From positions 68,005,364 through 68,069,363 of the forward strand of contig NC_061863.1 in NCBI RefSeq assembly GCF_907164915.1: a stretch of DNA of 64,000 nt, in the 5' to 3' direction. The translations under genes and the position numbers were made by a program. Below, piece after piece: positions 32,736-47,100 of the stretch (positions within the stretch are counted from its first letter, which is position 1; each line of letters opens with the position of its first letter). The notes beneath the pieces were generated by a model. That model did no database searches. It was not told where the DNA came from and was given only the letters and a program-made list of their open reading frames with translations. This stretch comes from Impatiens glandulifera. Its lineage: Eukaryota > Streptophyta > Magnoliopsida > Ericales > Balsaminaceae.

Positions 32736-35700
32736 ATAATGTTGGTTAAATTTTTATTATTGATTTATATTCATATATAATTTATATTTATATTTCATAT
32801 TTTTTTTTATAAATTAGTAACTAGTCTTTTAAATATTTTTTTTTATATATTTAATTTTTAATTTAGTTTTAATATTATTATTTTTAATTTAGTTTTAATA
32901 TTTTTTTATATATTTAATTTTTAATATTATATATAACTTATTATTATATAATATATTAAATATATTTTATTTAATTTTAATATTGTTATTATTATATATA
33001 ATCACTTTTAATATATATTTTAAATAGTTCAATGTTTTATTTTAAAAATATTTATTTATTTTTATAATCATAATTTTATTAATTATTATTTTCTATATTT
33101 AATTATATTATAAATAATGGTTTATTTTTTATATTATTTTTATTTTAAATTTATTTTATTATAATTATTAATAATATTTAAATTAAATAAATATAATTTA
33201 AAGTTTTTATTATAATTAATTTATTATATTTTAATTAAAATTATATTAATTATTAAATAATAATATTATAATAATTTATAATAATAAACAATATTATTTA
33301 TAATATAAATAAATATATAAATAATAATATATTCATATTTATATAACTTATATTACATTAATATATTATATAATAAATACTAAATTATAAACCTATACAA
33401 TTTTTATTATTTAATATATTTAAATTATAAACATTAATAATAAATAATACTGTATATTATTATTTACAAAAATAAAAATAAAGTTATTAAGTATTCACAG
33501 ATGAAACACACTTCACGTGGGAACGCTTCACTCATTTCACTGCTAGCTGCGATAGTGAACGTTCTACTATTTAAACTATATTCTTATTTTATTATATTAT
33601 TATAATATTTGTGCATTCTTTATTTTTATTATATTATTATAATGATAAAATAAATCAGTTAATAATAAATACAAAATAATTATTTTTTATCTGAATAATA
33701 TATTGATATATTTTTATATTATAATAATATAACAAAAGATACCGTAATCAAATGTTATTGTTTCGTAACTATATAATGTATTGAATAAATTTATTTATAT
33801 CATTATTATTGTAAGTTAATATGTCGTTTTGTATTTATTATATGATTATCATTAGATAGTGTTTGGTACGAAATATTAGTTATATAAATATAAGTTGTAT
33901 GAGGTATAAATTGTAAGGAGGTATTACGAGGTGTAAATTATATAGGTTATTAGTGATTGATAAAGAGTATAAAATATGTATAAATTATATAAGTTTTATT
34001 ATTTTGTGTTTGGTTAGTGGTATAAGAAAGGAGTACAAAGTTTAAATGACTATTTTATTCTTATGTTTATATAATTTTTTTTTTTTTTTATCTTATAGAT
34101 ATTTTGTATTATTAATTATATTAAAATTAATATAAAAATAATATATAATTATCATATTAATGCATTTTTAATATAAATAATACTGTTTATATTATTTTAT
34201 ATGTAATTAATTTTAAATATTATTTATTAATAATGTAATAAAATTTTATTTTATAAATTAATTGTATATATGACTAGTATTTTTTAATTAACATTATTAG
34301 TTTTTAAAAATAATTATTATATTTTATTAAATATAAAATTGTCTCATTTGATGTTTTTTTAATATAATTTTTATTTACAAAGATAAAAAATATATATAAA
34401 TTTAACAATCAAATAAAAAATAAGTAATTATGTATTTATTATTATTATTTAAATTGTAAAATTAAACCTAGTTAAATATATATAAATATTTAGTTATAAT
34501 TTATTATTATTATATTTTAAAATATAATAAATAAATTATAATTTTATAAAATGAGAGAGTTAAAAATGAATTAAATTTTATAAAAGCTTATACAACTTTT
34601 GTAACAGGTTATAATAGTTACAATCTTATACCCCATTTAATATATAAACAATACTATAAATATAAAAATTATCTAACCAAACACTCAATTTAATTTACTG
34701 TATATATAATTATTCAATATCTATCTTATTATCCTATCTTATTATCCTATGTACCAAACATAGCCTTATAATAATATAATAAAAAATTATTATATCATTT
34801 ATTAGAAAAGATTAATATATTATTTAATATTTATTATATAACATTGTATTTTGAAGTTAAAATATAATCTTATCAGTATAATAATATAGTAAAAAGTTAT
34901 TATTTCATATTAAAATATTTTTATCATTATTATATAATAATGGATTGCTTCACCTCAAAGAAGAGTGAAGGTAGCAATGAGATATTAAGCATCACCTTAA
35001 TATAATTTTTCTATTTCTTTTATAAAAAATATACAATTATTATAATTATTATTTATTAATTATAGTAATAATATATTTTATAATTAAAATATCATGTTAT
35101 TATTATATAGAGAAAGATTATTAGGTGAACTTTGAGAATAAGTTAAACAAACTTAGGGTTAGGGCTTGTTTGATCTTTGAATTATTTGGATAAAATCTAA
35201 GTTTTATCTTAAAATTTAACAATCAAATTAATTATTTTATTAATTAAAATACTCAAATTATTCTTTACTTAAATATTTTATTTTATATTATTAAAAAATA
35301 ATATTAATACATATATATATCTTATATTTATTTTATTACATTATAAAATTTATTAATAACTTATTTCATTTAAAAAAATTATATTAAATAAAAATAAATT
35401 TAAAATATAAATAAAATTATAACTTACTATATTATCTAATATATTATTTAAATTTTAAAAAATTTAAATAAATAATTATATTAGAAAATAAAGTTAATTA
35501 TATTTAAATAAAAAATATTAATTAATTTATAAAATGTCTCATTAAAATTAAATATTTAACTTTAAACAATTATTTTAAATAAATATTTTAATAAACTTGT
35601 TTGAATTTTGGTTATTATCTTATAAAATTTATATTAGTTATATTAAATAAAAATAAATACACAGTATTAATAAAATTATAATATACTATATTATTTTATA

Positions 35701-36879
35701 TAATATTTAAATTATAATAGTAGTGATTTATAAAATTAGTATTTATTTAAATTTTTAGTTATGTATTAATAAAAAGTTAATATTAACATATTTATAATTT
35801 TTTTAATATTTATTTTATTAAATTATTTTATTTTAAAAAATATAATAATAATAATAATAATAATAATAGATGAGATAGAAGGAAATGTATAATAGAAATA
35901 AAACTAAAAATATATAGTTTCTTACTAATTTCATCAAATAATCAAAATTTATCCAAATAACCCATTTCATCAGCATTCAGACATGTCTCAATCAATTATA
36001 ATAATAAACGGTTGGATTTTTTTTATTATTTATTTTATATTGACTCAACCTAAATTTTGATGGATAGAACAGAGGCACATACAATTTTGGTCGCATAAGA
36101 TCTGTAGTGCAGCTATAGAGAGCTATGTGAACAGCTATGTCAAACTAAAGATTTGAAATTTAATATTGTTTGTTTAGGTGAATAAACCAAAAGAAAATGA
36201 ACACTTAAAATTTATTATTATTTATTTAGGTAAATAAACCTATAGAAAATGAACGCTGTTATATTTTATTACCAATTATTGAGAATTTGAGATGCGTGTA
36301 ATTCTTAATCAATTTTAACTTGAATTCAATTGGATTCAACCCAAACCTAACCCTAAATTAACATCCTAAAATAGGATTATTTTTATTTATTTATAAATTT
36401 AATATTTGCTAAATAAATGGTAAAGGTTTACATTGTTTCTACTTTCATGTCAACTCTCTCTATCCCTCTCCGCTGATAAATCGGTCGTTTCATTCCGACC
36501 GTGATCTCCCTCCTCTTTCTCTCACTCGCAGTGCCTTAAGACTCCGTTGCCTAACCTGTCTTCGTACATATGTCCTCAGTCCAGAGTCCAGACTTTTAAC
36601 TCCAAAGAGTAATCTCTTACCAGTCTTTGATAAGTAAGTAATTGAGATCAAGTTTTTGTTCTCTGACGTCTCATTATCGAAATTTTCGAACTCATTGTTA
36701 AGTTTCATTCTTTATCGTGAATGATTTGCCTAATTAAGTGAACCAGCTTAGATGTTTTTAAGTCTATTTTGAGTCAGGGTTTAGGACTTCTGGGGAATAT
36801 GCTTTATTAGTGCGACTTAAACTTTTAGGTGCATATGTTAAACGAGTAGGTGGACTGACCTCAAACAAAGGGAGAGGAA
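32736..36879. other. AT-rich intergenic region upstream of the urease locus
   Basis: No gene. Two pairs of diverged inverted motifs suggest old MITEs: GTTTGGTAC ends near 33867 and 34755, and TTATTTGGATAAA-type ends near 35184 and 35960. 36430-36879 probably holds the urease promoter and 5' UTR: CT-rich at 36455-36530, with GGGAGAGGAA before the start codon. The 72-aa minus frame at 36490-36708 looks spurious. Confidence 0.4.
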
Positions 36880-36913
36880 ATGAAGCTGGTTCCAAGAGAG
36901 ATTGAGAAGCTTA

Positions 36914-37181
36914 TGCTGCATAATACTGGGTACCTAGCCTAGAAGTAGGGGTATTCATCGGTTCGTTTTCGAGTTCCTCGATTCGGTTTATTCGAATTTT
37001 TATTTTTTTTAGCCAATTCAAAAATCGAACCGAATTCGAATAAATTTTGCTGCATAATACTGGGTACCTAGCTCAGAAGTAGGGATGTTCATCGGTTCGT
37101 TTTCGGGTTATTTAAGTTCCTCGGTTCGGTTTATTCGAATTTTTATTTTTTTAGCCAATTCGAAAATCGAACCGAATTCGA
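36914..37181 (+). repeat. 134-bp tandem duplication spanning exon 1 and the transposon edge
   Basis: Bases 36914-37047 and 37048-37181 are diverged copies. Each has 32 bp of urease exon 1 (TGCTGCATAATACTGGG...AGAAG) followed by ~102 bp of the inserted element's left end. The duplication therefore arose after the insertion. Confidence 0.78.
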
Positions 37182-37543
37182 ATAAATTTTAATTAAATAG
37201 AACCGAATTCAAATTTGATATTCGGTTCGAATTTCGAATTCAAACCGAATTCGTTTTATTTTTATTTTTTTGGAACTAACATAACTCAAAATATATTGAA
37301 CCAACCAGGAATCGAACCCGAGTCTATACCGTGGGAGGGTATTATTCTACCACTAATGTTTTTTTTTTCTTTTATTATAATTTGATTATTTTGAACTTTT
37401 TCTTAAGTTAAATTTGGAAAAATAAATAATAAAAAATAGAAAAATAAATAATAAAAAATAAATTCCGTTTTCGGTTTGGTTTCGAGTTGAAACCCAAACT
37501 CGAAAACCAATTCGAAAACCGTATTTGAATAAACTATACTGAG
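37080..37543. mobile_element. hAT-like insertion in urease exon 1
   Basis: About 464 bp rich in TTCGGTT/AACCGAA motifs, beginning TAGGGATGTTCATCGGTTCG and flanked by TCAGAAG on both sides (37073-37079 and 37544-37550), a 7-8 bp duplication as left by hAT elements. The right end lacks an inverted match to the left and instead reads AAACTATACTGAG, nearly the same as exon sequence just downstream, suggesting loss of the right end and patch repair. It also contains a tRNA-Gly-like relic. Confidence 0.62.
37297..37357 (-). pseudogene. Truncated tRNA-Gly-like relic
   Basis: On the minus strand the sequence follows plant tRNA-Gly from the D loop onward: AGTGGTAGAATAATACCC, anticodon loop CTCCCAC, then GGGTTCGATTCCTGGTTGG. 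The 5' acceptor strand is missing (a poly-A-like run stands there), so it cannot fold as a full tRNA. Confidence 0.6.
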
Positions 37544-40500
37544 TCAGAAGCGTCTTGCTCGTGGCCAGAGGCTAAACTATACTGAAGCCGTAGCACTTAG
37601 AGCAAGTCAGGTATTTTTTTTGTTCCCTTAAAAATTGATATCTATACGTAGTTCTTATGATTATTTTGAATGTTCTATGGTAGTAGCAAATATTGGTGAG
37701 AAAAACCTTTGTTTTTTTCATCAGCTACCTAAATTATTATTTTCCCACCTCAAGAATGAGAAGGGTTATAGACGCCCCTAGATATTATTATTTTGCTGTT
37801 CTTATGTTTGGTACTCTGTAGATTTTGGAGTTCATCCGTGATGGTAATAAGAGTGTGGCAGAATTGATGTACCTCGGAAGACAGTTGCTAGGAAGGTAAT
37901 GCGATTACTTCTTTGAATGCTATATATATATATATAGCCCTTGATGCTTATTTTTAATTGGTCCCAATGCAACGGGGAGGAGGTCGATTCCTTCCACAAA
38001 AAGATAATTTTACCATAGGAAGCTTTGCTAAATATTAAGAAGGTTGAAATTCAACTAATTCTATGATCTTACACTAATTTTTTAATCCTATTCATAGCTA
38101 CCAACAATTCTTTGCAAGTCCCAGATGAGAATGCAAATAGTTCTGCAAGAGATAGGAAGGGACAAGGGATAATTTATCTTTTTGTCACCTTGAGTGCACT
38201 GGACTTTTTCACCATGTTGAGTTTAAACTAGTAAAATAACTTTCTACATTATTATAGCAAGAAAAATGTGAGTCATCTATTAAATTCCCGCAATGATATT
38301 GCAATTGGAAATGCTTTCCGTTGGTTTGGGAAAAGAGAGTTGTTAACATCTTTTACAAGAAACAAGCACTATGTATCATTGCTGCTGATCATTACAGCAC
38401 TCAAAATGCTATCTTGTTAACAGGAGGCAAGTTCTTCCAGTGGTTCCTCACCTTTTGCATATGGTGCAGGTACTGCTTTTTTTCTTTTTTCTTTTTTCCT
38501 TTTCAGTACTGTTGTCCTTACCATTGTAGCGAAATAAACATGGAAATAGAAATCCTGGTTATTGTTTGATTTACTTGTTTGATTTACTTGTTTGTTCTCT
38601 ACTTATTTGTTGATTACAAGTGGTCTTTATCTGCGTGATACAACTGTTAAGACAATTTTTGACATCATATTTTGGTCTATGTGATTGTGGTCTTTGTCCT
38701 CTATTTCTTCTTTTTCATCTATGAGAACTTCATGCAACTCTTGTGTGGATTCTTACCATATATTTACATCATATAACATTTTAGATCTTATGTTATTCTT
38801 TTGCTTGTATATGTACTCAATTATTTTCAATAACATAGATTATTGTTTTTTTAGGTTGAGGGAACATTTCCTGACGGAACAAAGTTAGTCACCATCCATG
38901 ACGCTATAGCAAGTGAAAATGGAAATTTGGCGCTAGCTTTGCATGGTTCTTTTCTTCCAGGTACTTTGCCCTTCTCGTTTAAGATCTGTCACCATGCTGA
39001 TTGTCATTAATATTTAATATAACTGATCATTTCAACGCTAATATAGTTGTATATTGCAAAAATCCTTCTATATCATGTAAATTTTCAACCTGCAGTTCCT
39101 TCCTTGGACAAGTTTCTGCCAGTGGAAGAGGATAAAATTCCGGGTGAACTAAATTTCAGATGTGGATCTATTACGCTTAATTTTGGTCGGAAAGCAGTGA
39201 TCTTGCTTGTTACAAATGTTGGAGATAGGCCGATTCAGGTGACACATTATGTACTAGTGTGTTGCTTATGAGGAACCTTTTTTTGGACGTTTTTTATTTT
39301 TATTTTATTAACTATCTTTTTCATAGATTTCTTCCAGATCGAAGTTGTAGCCTGTTGAGTACTAACATAATAATGATTCTTGTGTATGGTAAAATAAAGT
39401 TAACCCTTGAAGTAATTAGAAATTGGACAATTTTTAAAAACAAGTTCACTTATTTTGTGAGTGTGTTAGGTTAAAGGGTATTAATGTAATTTATGTTTTT
39501 ATTGTTTGTAAATAAATAGGCTTCTATCAGCATTTGTTTGAAAATTTGCCATATGTTTCTCTCTTTAGTTTTTGCAAGGTAATAATGACCGACTAAATTT
39601 GAATGTTCTAACATTTAAAATATTAGTTCTTGCAGTTAAATACCTTTATCCGCACCTTCCCATCCCATAGGTGTTCCCTTTTCTTCTCTTTGTTGTAGTT
39701 AGATAAGTGTCATATTGTGCCTCCTAAAGGTAATGAATATATACTGTTCACTTGTCATGTTTAGGCCTTTGAAAGGGTAAGGGAATTGTTATATAACAGT
39801 GAATTTATGTTTGTATCACGCAGATAAGTGGTGGTTGGATGATAATTCTTTTGTAATTATTCAGGTAGGTAGCCATTATCATTTTATTGAGGTGAACCCT
39901 TGTCTAGTGTTTGACCGAAGGAAATCATATGGTATGAGATTGAATATCCCAGCAGGAACAGCAACAAGATTCGAGGTAGGACTATCCCATGATAGTTAAC
40001 CTGCCTGCACCTTCGGGTTTCCTTTTCCCTTTCTTTTCAATTGATACTTTGTTTCGTCATGTTTTATTTCTTCAAATTGATCATGGTATGTGGAAGATGA
40101 ACGTGAAATTGACTTCCAGTTTTCTGGTTTTGACGACATTTCATGCTCATTACCTTGTTTGAGAAATTTGCATACTTGCTAAATATGATAGTTGATAACT
40201 TGTAAACTTGCATAGCTTAAAACACGAACATATTCCAAAATATTTTACTTTTAATGTTAAAAAGATTAATAAGAGGAAACAAATTTCTTGACAAAATAGT
40301 TTATTCGGAAATATCAGCCTTAATTTCAAATGCATAAGCTATTTCCAATTCAGTGAAACACTTTATTTGTGGCTCCATCCAAATTGAGAAGCCTTCATAT
40401 TCCTCAGAACTGCATTACTGAAAAAAAAAAAATTATTCCACATTTATAATAAAATTGTGTCTTTATCTCAGCTGAACAGGTCACTCATTTTTGCAATAAT

Positions 40501-40675
40501 GAGGATAAGAAAACTTGAGTAGATTATGTTGATAGACAGTCAGTTTGGAAACTGAGAAAAACTCCTATCTTGTTATTCCTTGTGGATATGGTCAAACCTC
40601 AATATTTTTGCAAATCCTTACTGTCCAACAGTTTTTGAGAGTTTTTTCATGAAAGTAAGTAAACTTAATGATGTA

Positions 40676-40781
<106 letters not shown>

Positions 40782-43700
40782 TTTGAGAGTATATATAAAT
40801 ATATGTATATATATGTATGTATATATATTTGTAAATGTAAGTTTGTATTAGTAAAGTAGTCGGGAATGCGACTTCTAATAATACAAACAGGGTCTACACC
40901 TAGTCTTGAACACATGACATAAACGTTGTTAACAACTCAATAATCAAGCCATGTTGAATTGGTATTGTAAGTATATTTATAGTTCCATCTTATTAGGAGT
41001 GCTTTAACATGTTGATATGAAATCTGCAGCCAGGAGATACTAAGAGTGTTGTTCTGGTAAGTATTGGGGGACTGCAAGTAATTAGAGGTGGAAACAATCT
41101 AGTTGATGGCCCTATTGATGATGCGTCTCTAGCAGCAGTGACTGAAGCTGCACTTACAAAAGGATTCCGGAACAAAGATGAACCAAATGCCAGGTTGAGG
41201 AGCACTTCTTTACTGATTGCATATATCTCTAGTTGCCATAATAGTAATAAACAAATGATGGCAAATCTCTTCTGCAGTGAAGGCATTATTGCAGAGAACT
41301 CTGCATTCTCCTATCGAATATCTCGTGAAGCCTATGCTAATATGTATGGTCCAACAATTGGTGATAAGATTCGCCTTGGTGACACTGAGTTGTTTGCAGA
41401 AATTGAGAATGATTTTGCTATCTACGGCGATGAATGTATATTTGGAGGTGGAAAAGTTATTAGAGATGGGATGGGACAGGCTTCTGGATATCCACCAACT
41501 GAGTGTTTGGATACTGTTGTGACAAATGCAGTGATAATTGACTATACAGGAATTTTCAAGGCAGATATTGGTATTAAAAGGGGGATCATTGTGTCTCTTG
41601 GCAAAGCGGGAAACCCAGATGTCATGGATGGTGTTACACCGAATATGATTATTGGGGTAAATGCTCAAATACTTACAAAATGACCGTGACAGCAGGTAAT
41701 ACTAATATTATTGACAACCTATTCCCCACTCAGGTTAGCACAGAGGTTATTGCTGGAGAAGGTATGATCGTGACAGCAGGGGCTATAGACTGTCATGTGC
41801 ACTTCATATGCCCTCAGTTAGCTCATGAAGCAATATCAGACGGTAAGCTCCAAAATCCAACCTAAGATAGAAGGCATATATGATATTTAGGAGCTAGTTT
41901 GGATGGTTTCTCACCATTATTAACGAGCACTAGAAAGTTGCTCACATGGACAAAAATAAGCACATAAATGACAGAATTATAACAAAATGGAAATAATTTT
42001 ATGTGATTGTGTAATGTGAATCCAATGAACTTTTTGATTCCTGCATGTATTTCTCCATGACTTGGCACAATGGAGAAATATGAGTCATATAAGCAACCCT
42101 AATTAGCAGGATATAGGTTTTGTTGCGATCAAGAGAAACATGCAAAAAGTTAATGGGGAGAAGGGGACACTTAAAATAGAAGATTTCTTGATTGTTATCC
42201 TAAGCAGGCATCACAACACTAGTGGGAGGGGGAACAGGACCTGCTGATGGAACACGTGCTACTACATGCACACCAGCACCCCACCATATGAAGTTAATGC
42301 TGCAATCAACTGATGATTTGCCACTAAATTTTGGTTTCACGGGCAAGGTATTTTTCTTTAGCAAACCTAGCAGCTTGCACGTGTCTTTGCTTTGTGATCA
42401 TTAACTGTGTAGCACTTACTCTTGTAGGGGAATAGTGCAAAACCAGATGGGATTCATGAAATTATCCATGCCGGAGCAATGTGACTTAAACTTCATGAAG
42501 ATTGGGGAACAACTCCTGCTGCCATAGACAACTGTTTAAGTGTTGCAGAATTATATGATGTTCAGGTGATTTTGTTTCTTCTCTACATTGTAGAGATGAT
42601 ATGATGAGGTCAAAGGGTTGTGTAGATATATTTCCTGAAATCTAACTCCTGCTTCATTGGGCCAGGTTAATATCCACACGGACACATTGAATGAATCTGG
42701 ATTTGTGGAGCATACAATTGCATCATTTTAAAATAGAACAATCCATACATATCACAGGTATGAGAACTGCATTGATGGAAATTTCAGTTTTGCAAACCTG
42801 CGGGTCCTTCTATACAAGTTAATATGATAGAGAAAGCATATTGACATTAAGTTAGTTGATAACTCTTCTTATCTTTTATTTTTGTGGCAGTGAGGGGGCA
42901 GGCGGTGGCCATGCACCGGATATAATCAGAGTTTGTGGGTTAAAAAATGTGCTTCCTTCATCGACAAACCCAACGCGGCCCTTCACTTCCAATACCATTG
43001 ATGAGCACCTCGATATGCTAGTATGGAAAAAATACCTTGAAAATGCAAATGATGGTATGCCTTCAAATTGAGCGTCTTCCTGAAATTTATTCTGATTGTT
43101 GTTGCAGATGGTATGCCATCATCTGGATAAGGACATTCCAGAGGATGTAGCTTTTGCTGAATCACGTATCCGGGCTGAAACAATTGCTGCCGAAGACATT
43201 TTGCATGACATGGGAGCAATTAGTATTATATCTTCTGATTCCCAAGCCATGGGACGCATCGGAGAGGTTCCTCTTTATTTCCTTTCTTCCTTTCTTCCTT
43301 TACACTTCTATCACTCCTTAGTTACTGCTATATTTATTATACTAGTGAGTATCGTGCTTTCCAGGTTATAACCAGAACATGGAAAACTGCTCACAAGATG
43401 AAGTTAATTAGGGGGTCACTATCCCCAGGAGGAGGATCAGAGAATGATAACCTCAGGATCAGATGATATGTTGCTAAGTACACAATAAACCCTGCTATAG
43501 ACAATGGATTTTCTGAATTTGTTGGCTCTGTTGAGGTAACCAATTTCAGAGATAATGATGATATTTAATAAGTCTAAGAGTTTAGATATTGTTTATGTGC
43601 GTGGGGGTATGTAGTAGATCATCTATTGACTGAGAAGGAGCATACAAAGAAAGTGAGCTAATAATTTTTTGGTCACTCAAGTGATACACTTGTTTTTCGA

Positions 43701-44189
43701 ATAGAATTTTATATATCATGTCAAAAGCACTTTGATCACACAACTCAATGTTTAATTAAAGAATGCAAGGGAGGAGAAACTAGTGTGTTTTAGGTTTTTT
43801 ATTATTTTTTTATTTTATTACAAGTGGGCAAGTTGGTTGACCTTGTAATGTGGAAACTATCATTCTTTGGTGCCAAACCTGAAATGGTGATTAAAGGTGG
43901 GGATATAGCATGGGCCAATATAGGCGATCCAAATATGAGCATCCCAACTCCTGAACCGGTCAGAAATTGTAGTATTGATTTAAATTTGTTGGTGAAACGT
44001 CATAAAGCATCTTTAGTTAGTAGTAGCATCCATTTGGATGGAGTGGGGTAGTGTCGACATGAAATAATATGATATAAGGCAAAATAGGAGTACTACTTAG
44101 TAGCTAGTTGATAAGGTAAGTAGGTTATTGAGAATGACAAAAATGTAAATGTTGGAAGGTAGATTATTTATTTTTAGTATCGAATCCCC

Positions 44190-47100
44190 CCAAAGTAACT
44201 AGTCCAGTGAGGGCGACAACACCCGATGTTAACAATTCTGAAACAAGTACCGACGACGAATTCGAATGGAAATTTGAAGATATGATGAGTTTCACAAATA
44301 TCGTTCACATTGAAGTAGTAGATAGAGGATAAAAGACATCAAATACCCTAAAACAAATGTTTAAGGAATGAATTTGTAACTCCGATTACGATAGGGAAAC
44401 CACGATCCTTGTAGAGACAACTGACACGATACAAACATCACCTGAAATGGTGATATCAGAATTTCCATCAACCCAAGGTTCTTTATGTTAAACAAGATAA
44501 TCTAATGGAATGTGAGGGGTTTGAATAACCCTTAGAAAACAAGTTTTGTTTTCTCTTCCATTAACCTTTTTAATTGCAACAATATTGCCCTCCAATAAAC
44601 AATAGTCTCTAATATCGAGAAAAGCCTCCTTACCGGTTTAACTAGAACACAATTTTTAAATAAGCGAATATAAACAATAATGGACATTCACGTGGAATTC
44701 TTGTTGTTTGGAACACAAATCTCTATCAAGCGGAAAAAATTATTTTATTCATTAAGTTCAAGTGCCTCACCAAAAAGAACATTTGAGCATTTGGTGTTGT
44801 TTATGGCCCAGTCCACTATAACAAGAAGCCTACTTTTATCAATGATCTATATGATTTACAAAATCAATGTCTCATACCTTGGTGTTTTTGTGGCGATTTC
44901 AACCTGGTTAAGGCGCCAAGCAAAGGAAAAAAACTCAAATAGTTTCACAATTGAAATGGACTTGTTCAACACGATCACTAACAACTCGTTTCTCATTGAC
45001 CCAATTCTCGAGGGTGCCAAGTTTATGAGGAAAAACGATAGCAATAATGGAAGTATATCTTGCATCGATAGATTTATTTACAACTCCATATGGGAGAACC
45101 TTTACCACCAAACAAGCCAATATGTTATAACGAGACATCTTTCCGACCACAAATCCCTTTTCCGAAACTGCGGCCAAACCTCCCAACCTAAACCACCTTT
45201 CAAATTCAAAAACGTTATTCTCTCAGATCATAATTTTGTGTCGGATGTGGGGAAGTGTTGTGTGGATCACTCATCGATTGTGAGGAGCCATTGCATATCA
45301 TTTCTTTTAAACTTAAAAATCACAAAAATTTCATTAAAGAATAAAGGCGAGTCAACTTTAGCTCCCTTCGTTTTAACATTACTAACGTTTCCAAAGATTT
45401 TGTTATCATTGACAAATTGAAAGAAGATGAAGATTTGACTGAAACTAAAATCTCTAATAGATCCACTCTCATGGAAAAACTCGTTTTTCTGTATAAATGG
45501 AAAGAAGATAACGCGAGACAAAAATCACGGTGTAAATGGCCTAAGGAGGAAGGAGATTCTAATAGCAGATTTTTCCACAACTTTGCAAACTTTCAAAAAA
45601 AATATAATTAGATATCTATCTTTAAGGTGAACGAGATTGAGATTGTCGAGTTGAACTCCTTCATGATTTATTCTCTCTTTTTATGTGAGTCTTCTCACAG
45701 AGTCTAATTTTGGGAGAAAACGAATTTAACAAAATTAGCAAACAACAAAAGTCATCTATTGAGCAGGAATTGTGAATTTCACAATTGAAAAAATTTAGGA
45801 AGCTATTACAAGTTGTGATGGAAACAAAGCACATGGTCTAGATGGATACAAAATCGATTTCATTAAGGAGTCTTGAGAATTTATTAAAAAGGAATATTTG
45901 AGCTCGTTCAAACATTTTTATGCTACGACTTCTTTTGAGAAATGTTAGACTCTAGTTTTATTGTCCTTGTAAGGAAGATTCATGGGGCTAAGGAACTCAA
46001 ATATTTTAGACCTATTAGTCTTGTAACGAGCTTCTATAAAATCTTGACGACAATTTTAACTATAAGGTTCAAAATTCTTTTTCCAGAACTCATTTCTCCT
46101 AACCAGATGAGGTTCGTAAAAGATAGACAGATCACTAACGCTTCTCTCATTGCAAATGAGTGCATTGACTCTATCAATAGAAGAAAGATGCGAGATGTCT
46201 TTGTAAACTTGATATTGAAAAAGATTTTGATCACGTTAGTTGAGATTTTCTCTTTTCTCTATTTGAGAATATGAGTTTTGGAGTGAAATGAAAGAGGTAG
46301 ATCAAAACTTGTGTTACTGAACCTAAATTTTCAATTCTTATCAACGAATGGGTTTCCGAGTTTTTCAAAAGCTCGAGGGGCTTAAAAAAAGGAATAATTT
46401 ACCGCCATTCTTTTCACGGTGGTTATGGAAGGTATGTCAAAATTATTCGAGAGAGCCATCAACATTAGTCTTTTCACGGGGATTAATATGGAACGACCAT
46501 AAGACTCAATTGTATATCTCACTTACTTTTTTTTTTCTTTTCTGATGACACTCTTTGTCTTTTACTAAGCATATAACATAAATATTCATTCTCTTCGGAT
46601 AATTCTTATTATTTTTGAGAATTACTTAGGATTGAAGATTAATAGAAAAAAGTCGGAATTTTTTTCATCGGTAATGTTTCTAACAGATTAATACTCAGTC
46701 ATTGGCCGACACTCTGGGGTATGGAATCGGTTCTCTCCCATCAAATATTTCGGCACCAAATTCAGTTGCCAAAAAATTTGGAATCCTATCATCGAGAAAA
46801 TGAGAATCAGGTTGACTTTTTAAAAGAGAAAACTTCTCTCTAAAGGCGGTAGGCTGGTCCTTTTTAAGAATTTTCCTCGTCACAATCTCAACATTCACTA
46901 TGTCACTCTTTCCTATCCCTACATTGGTGACCAACAATGTACACAATCATTAGAAATTTTTTTGGGGGCAACTTCAACTCTTCTAAAATCACTCATTTGG
47001 CGAGATATGACACAACGAAGCTTGACATTGTTGACAACAAACTCAGAATCAATGACTTCTCCCTTTTTAACACTTTGTTTCTCTGGTAAAAAGCAATCAT

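Noticed and set aside
36490..36708. 72-aa minus frame upstream of urease
   Set aside because: Arg/Ser-rich with no motif, and located where the urease 5' UTR is expected.
41656..41733. Urease exon 41278 continuing to the TGA at 41681 as a truncated protein
   Set aside because: A good donor (GGG|gtaaat) and an acceptor at 41733 restore the family sequence, so this is normal intron.
44680..45420. 246-aa frame that could be read as a host gene
   Set aside because: Other frames of the same stretch show LINE endonuclease motifs; the long frame is a frameshift mosaic of a dead LINE.
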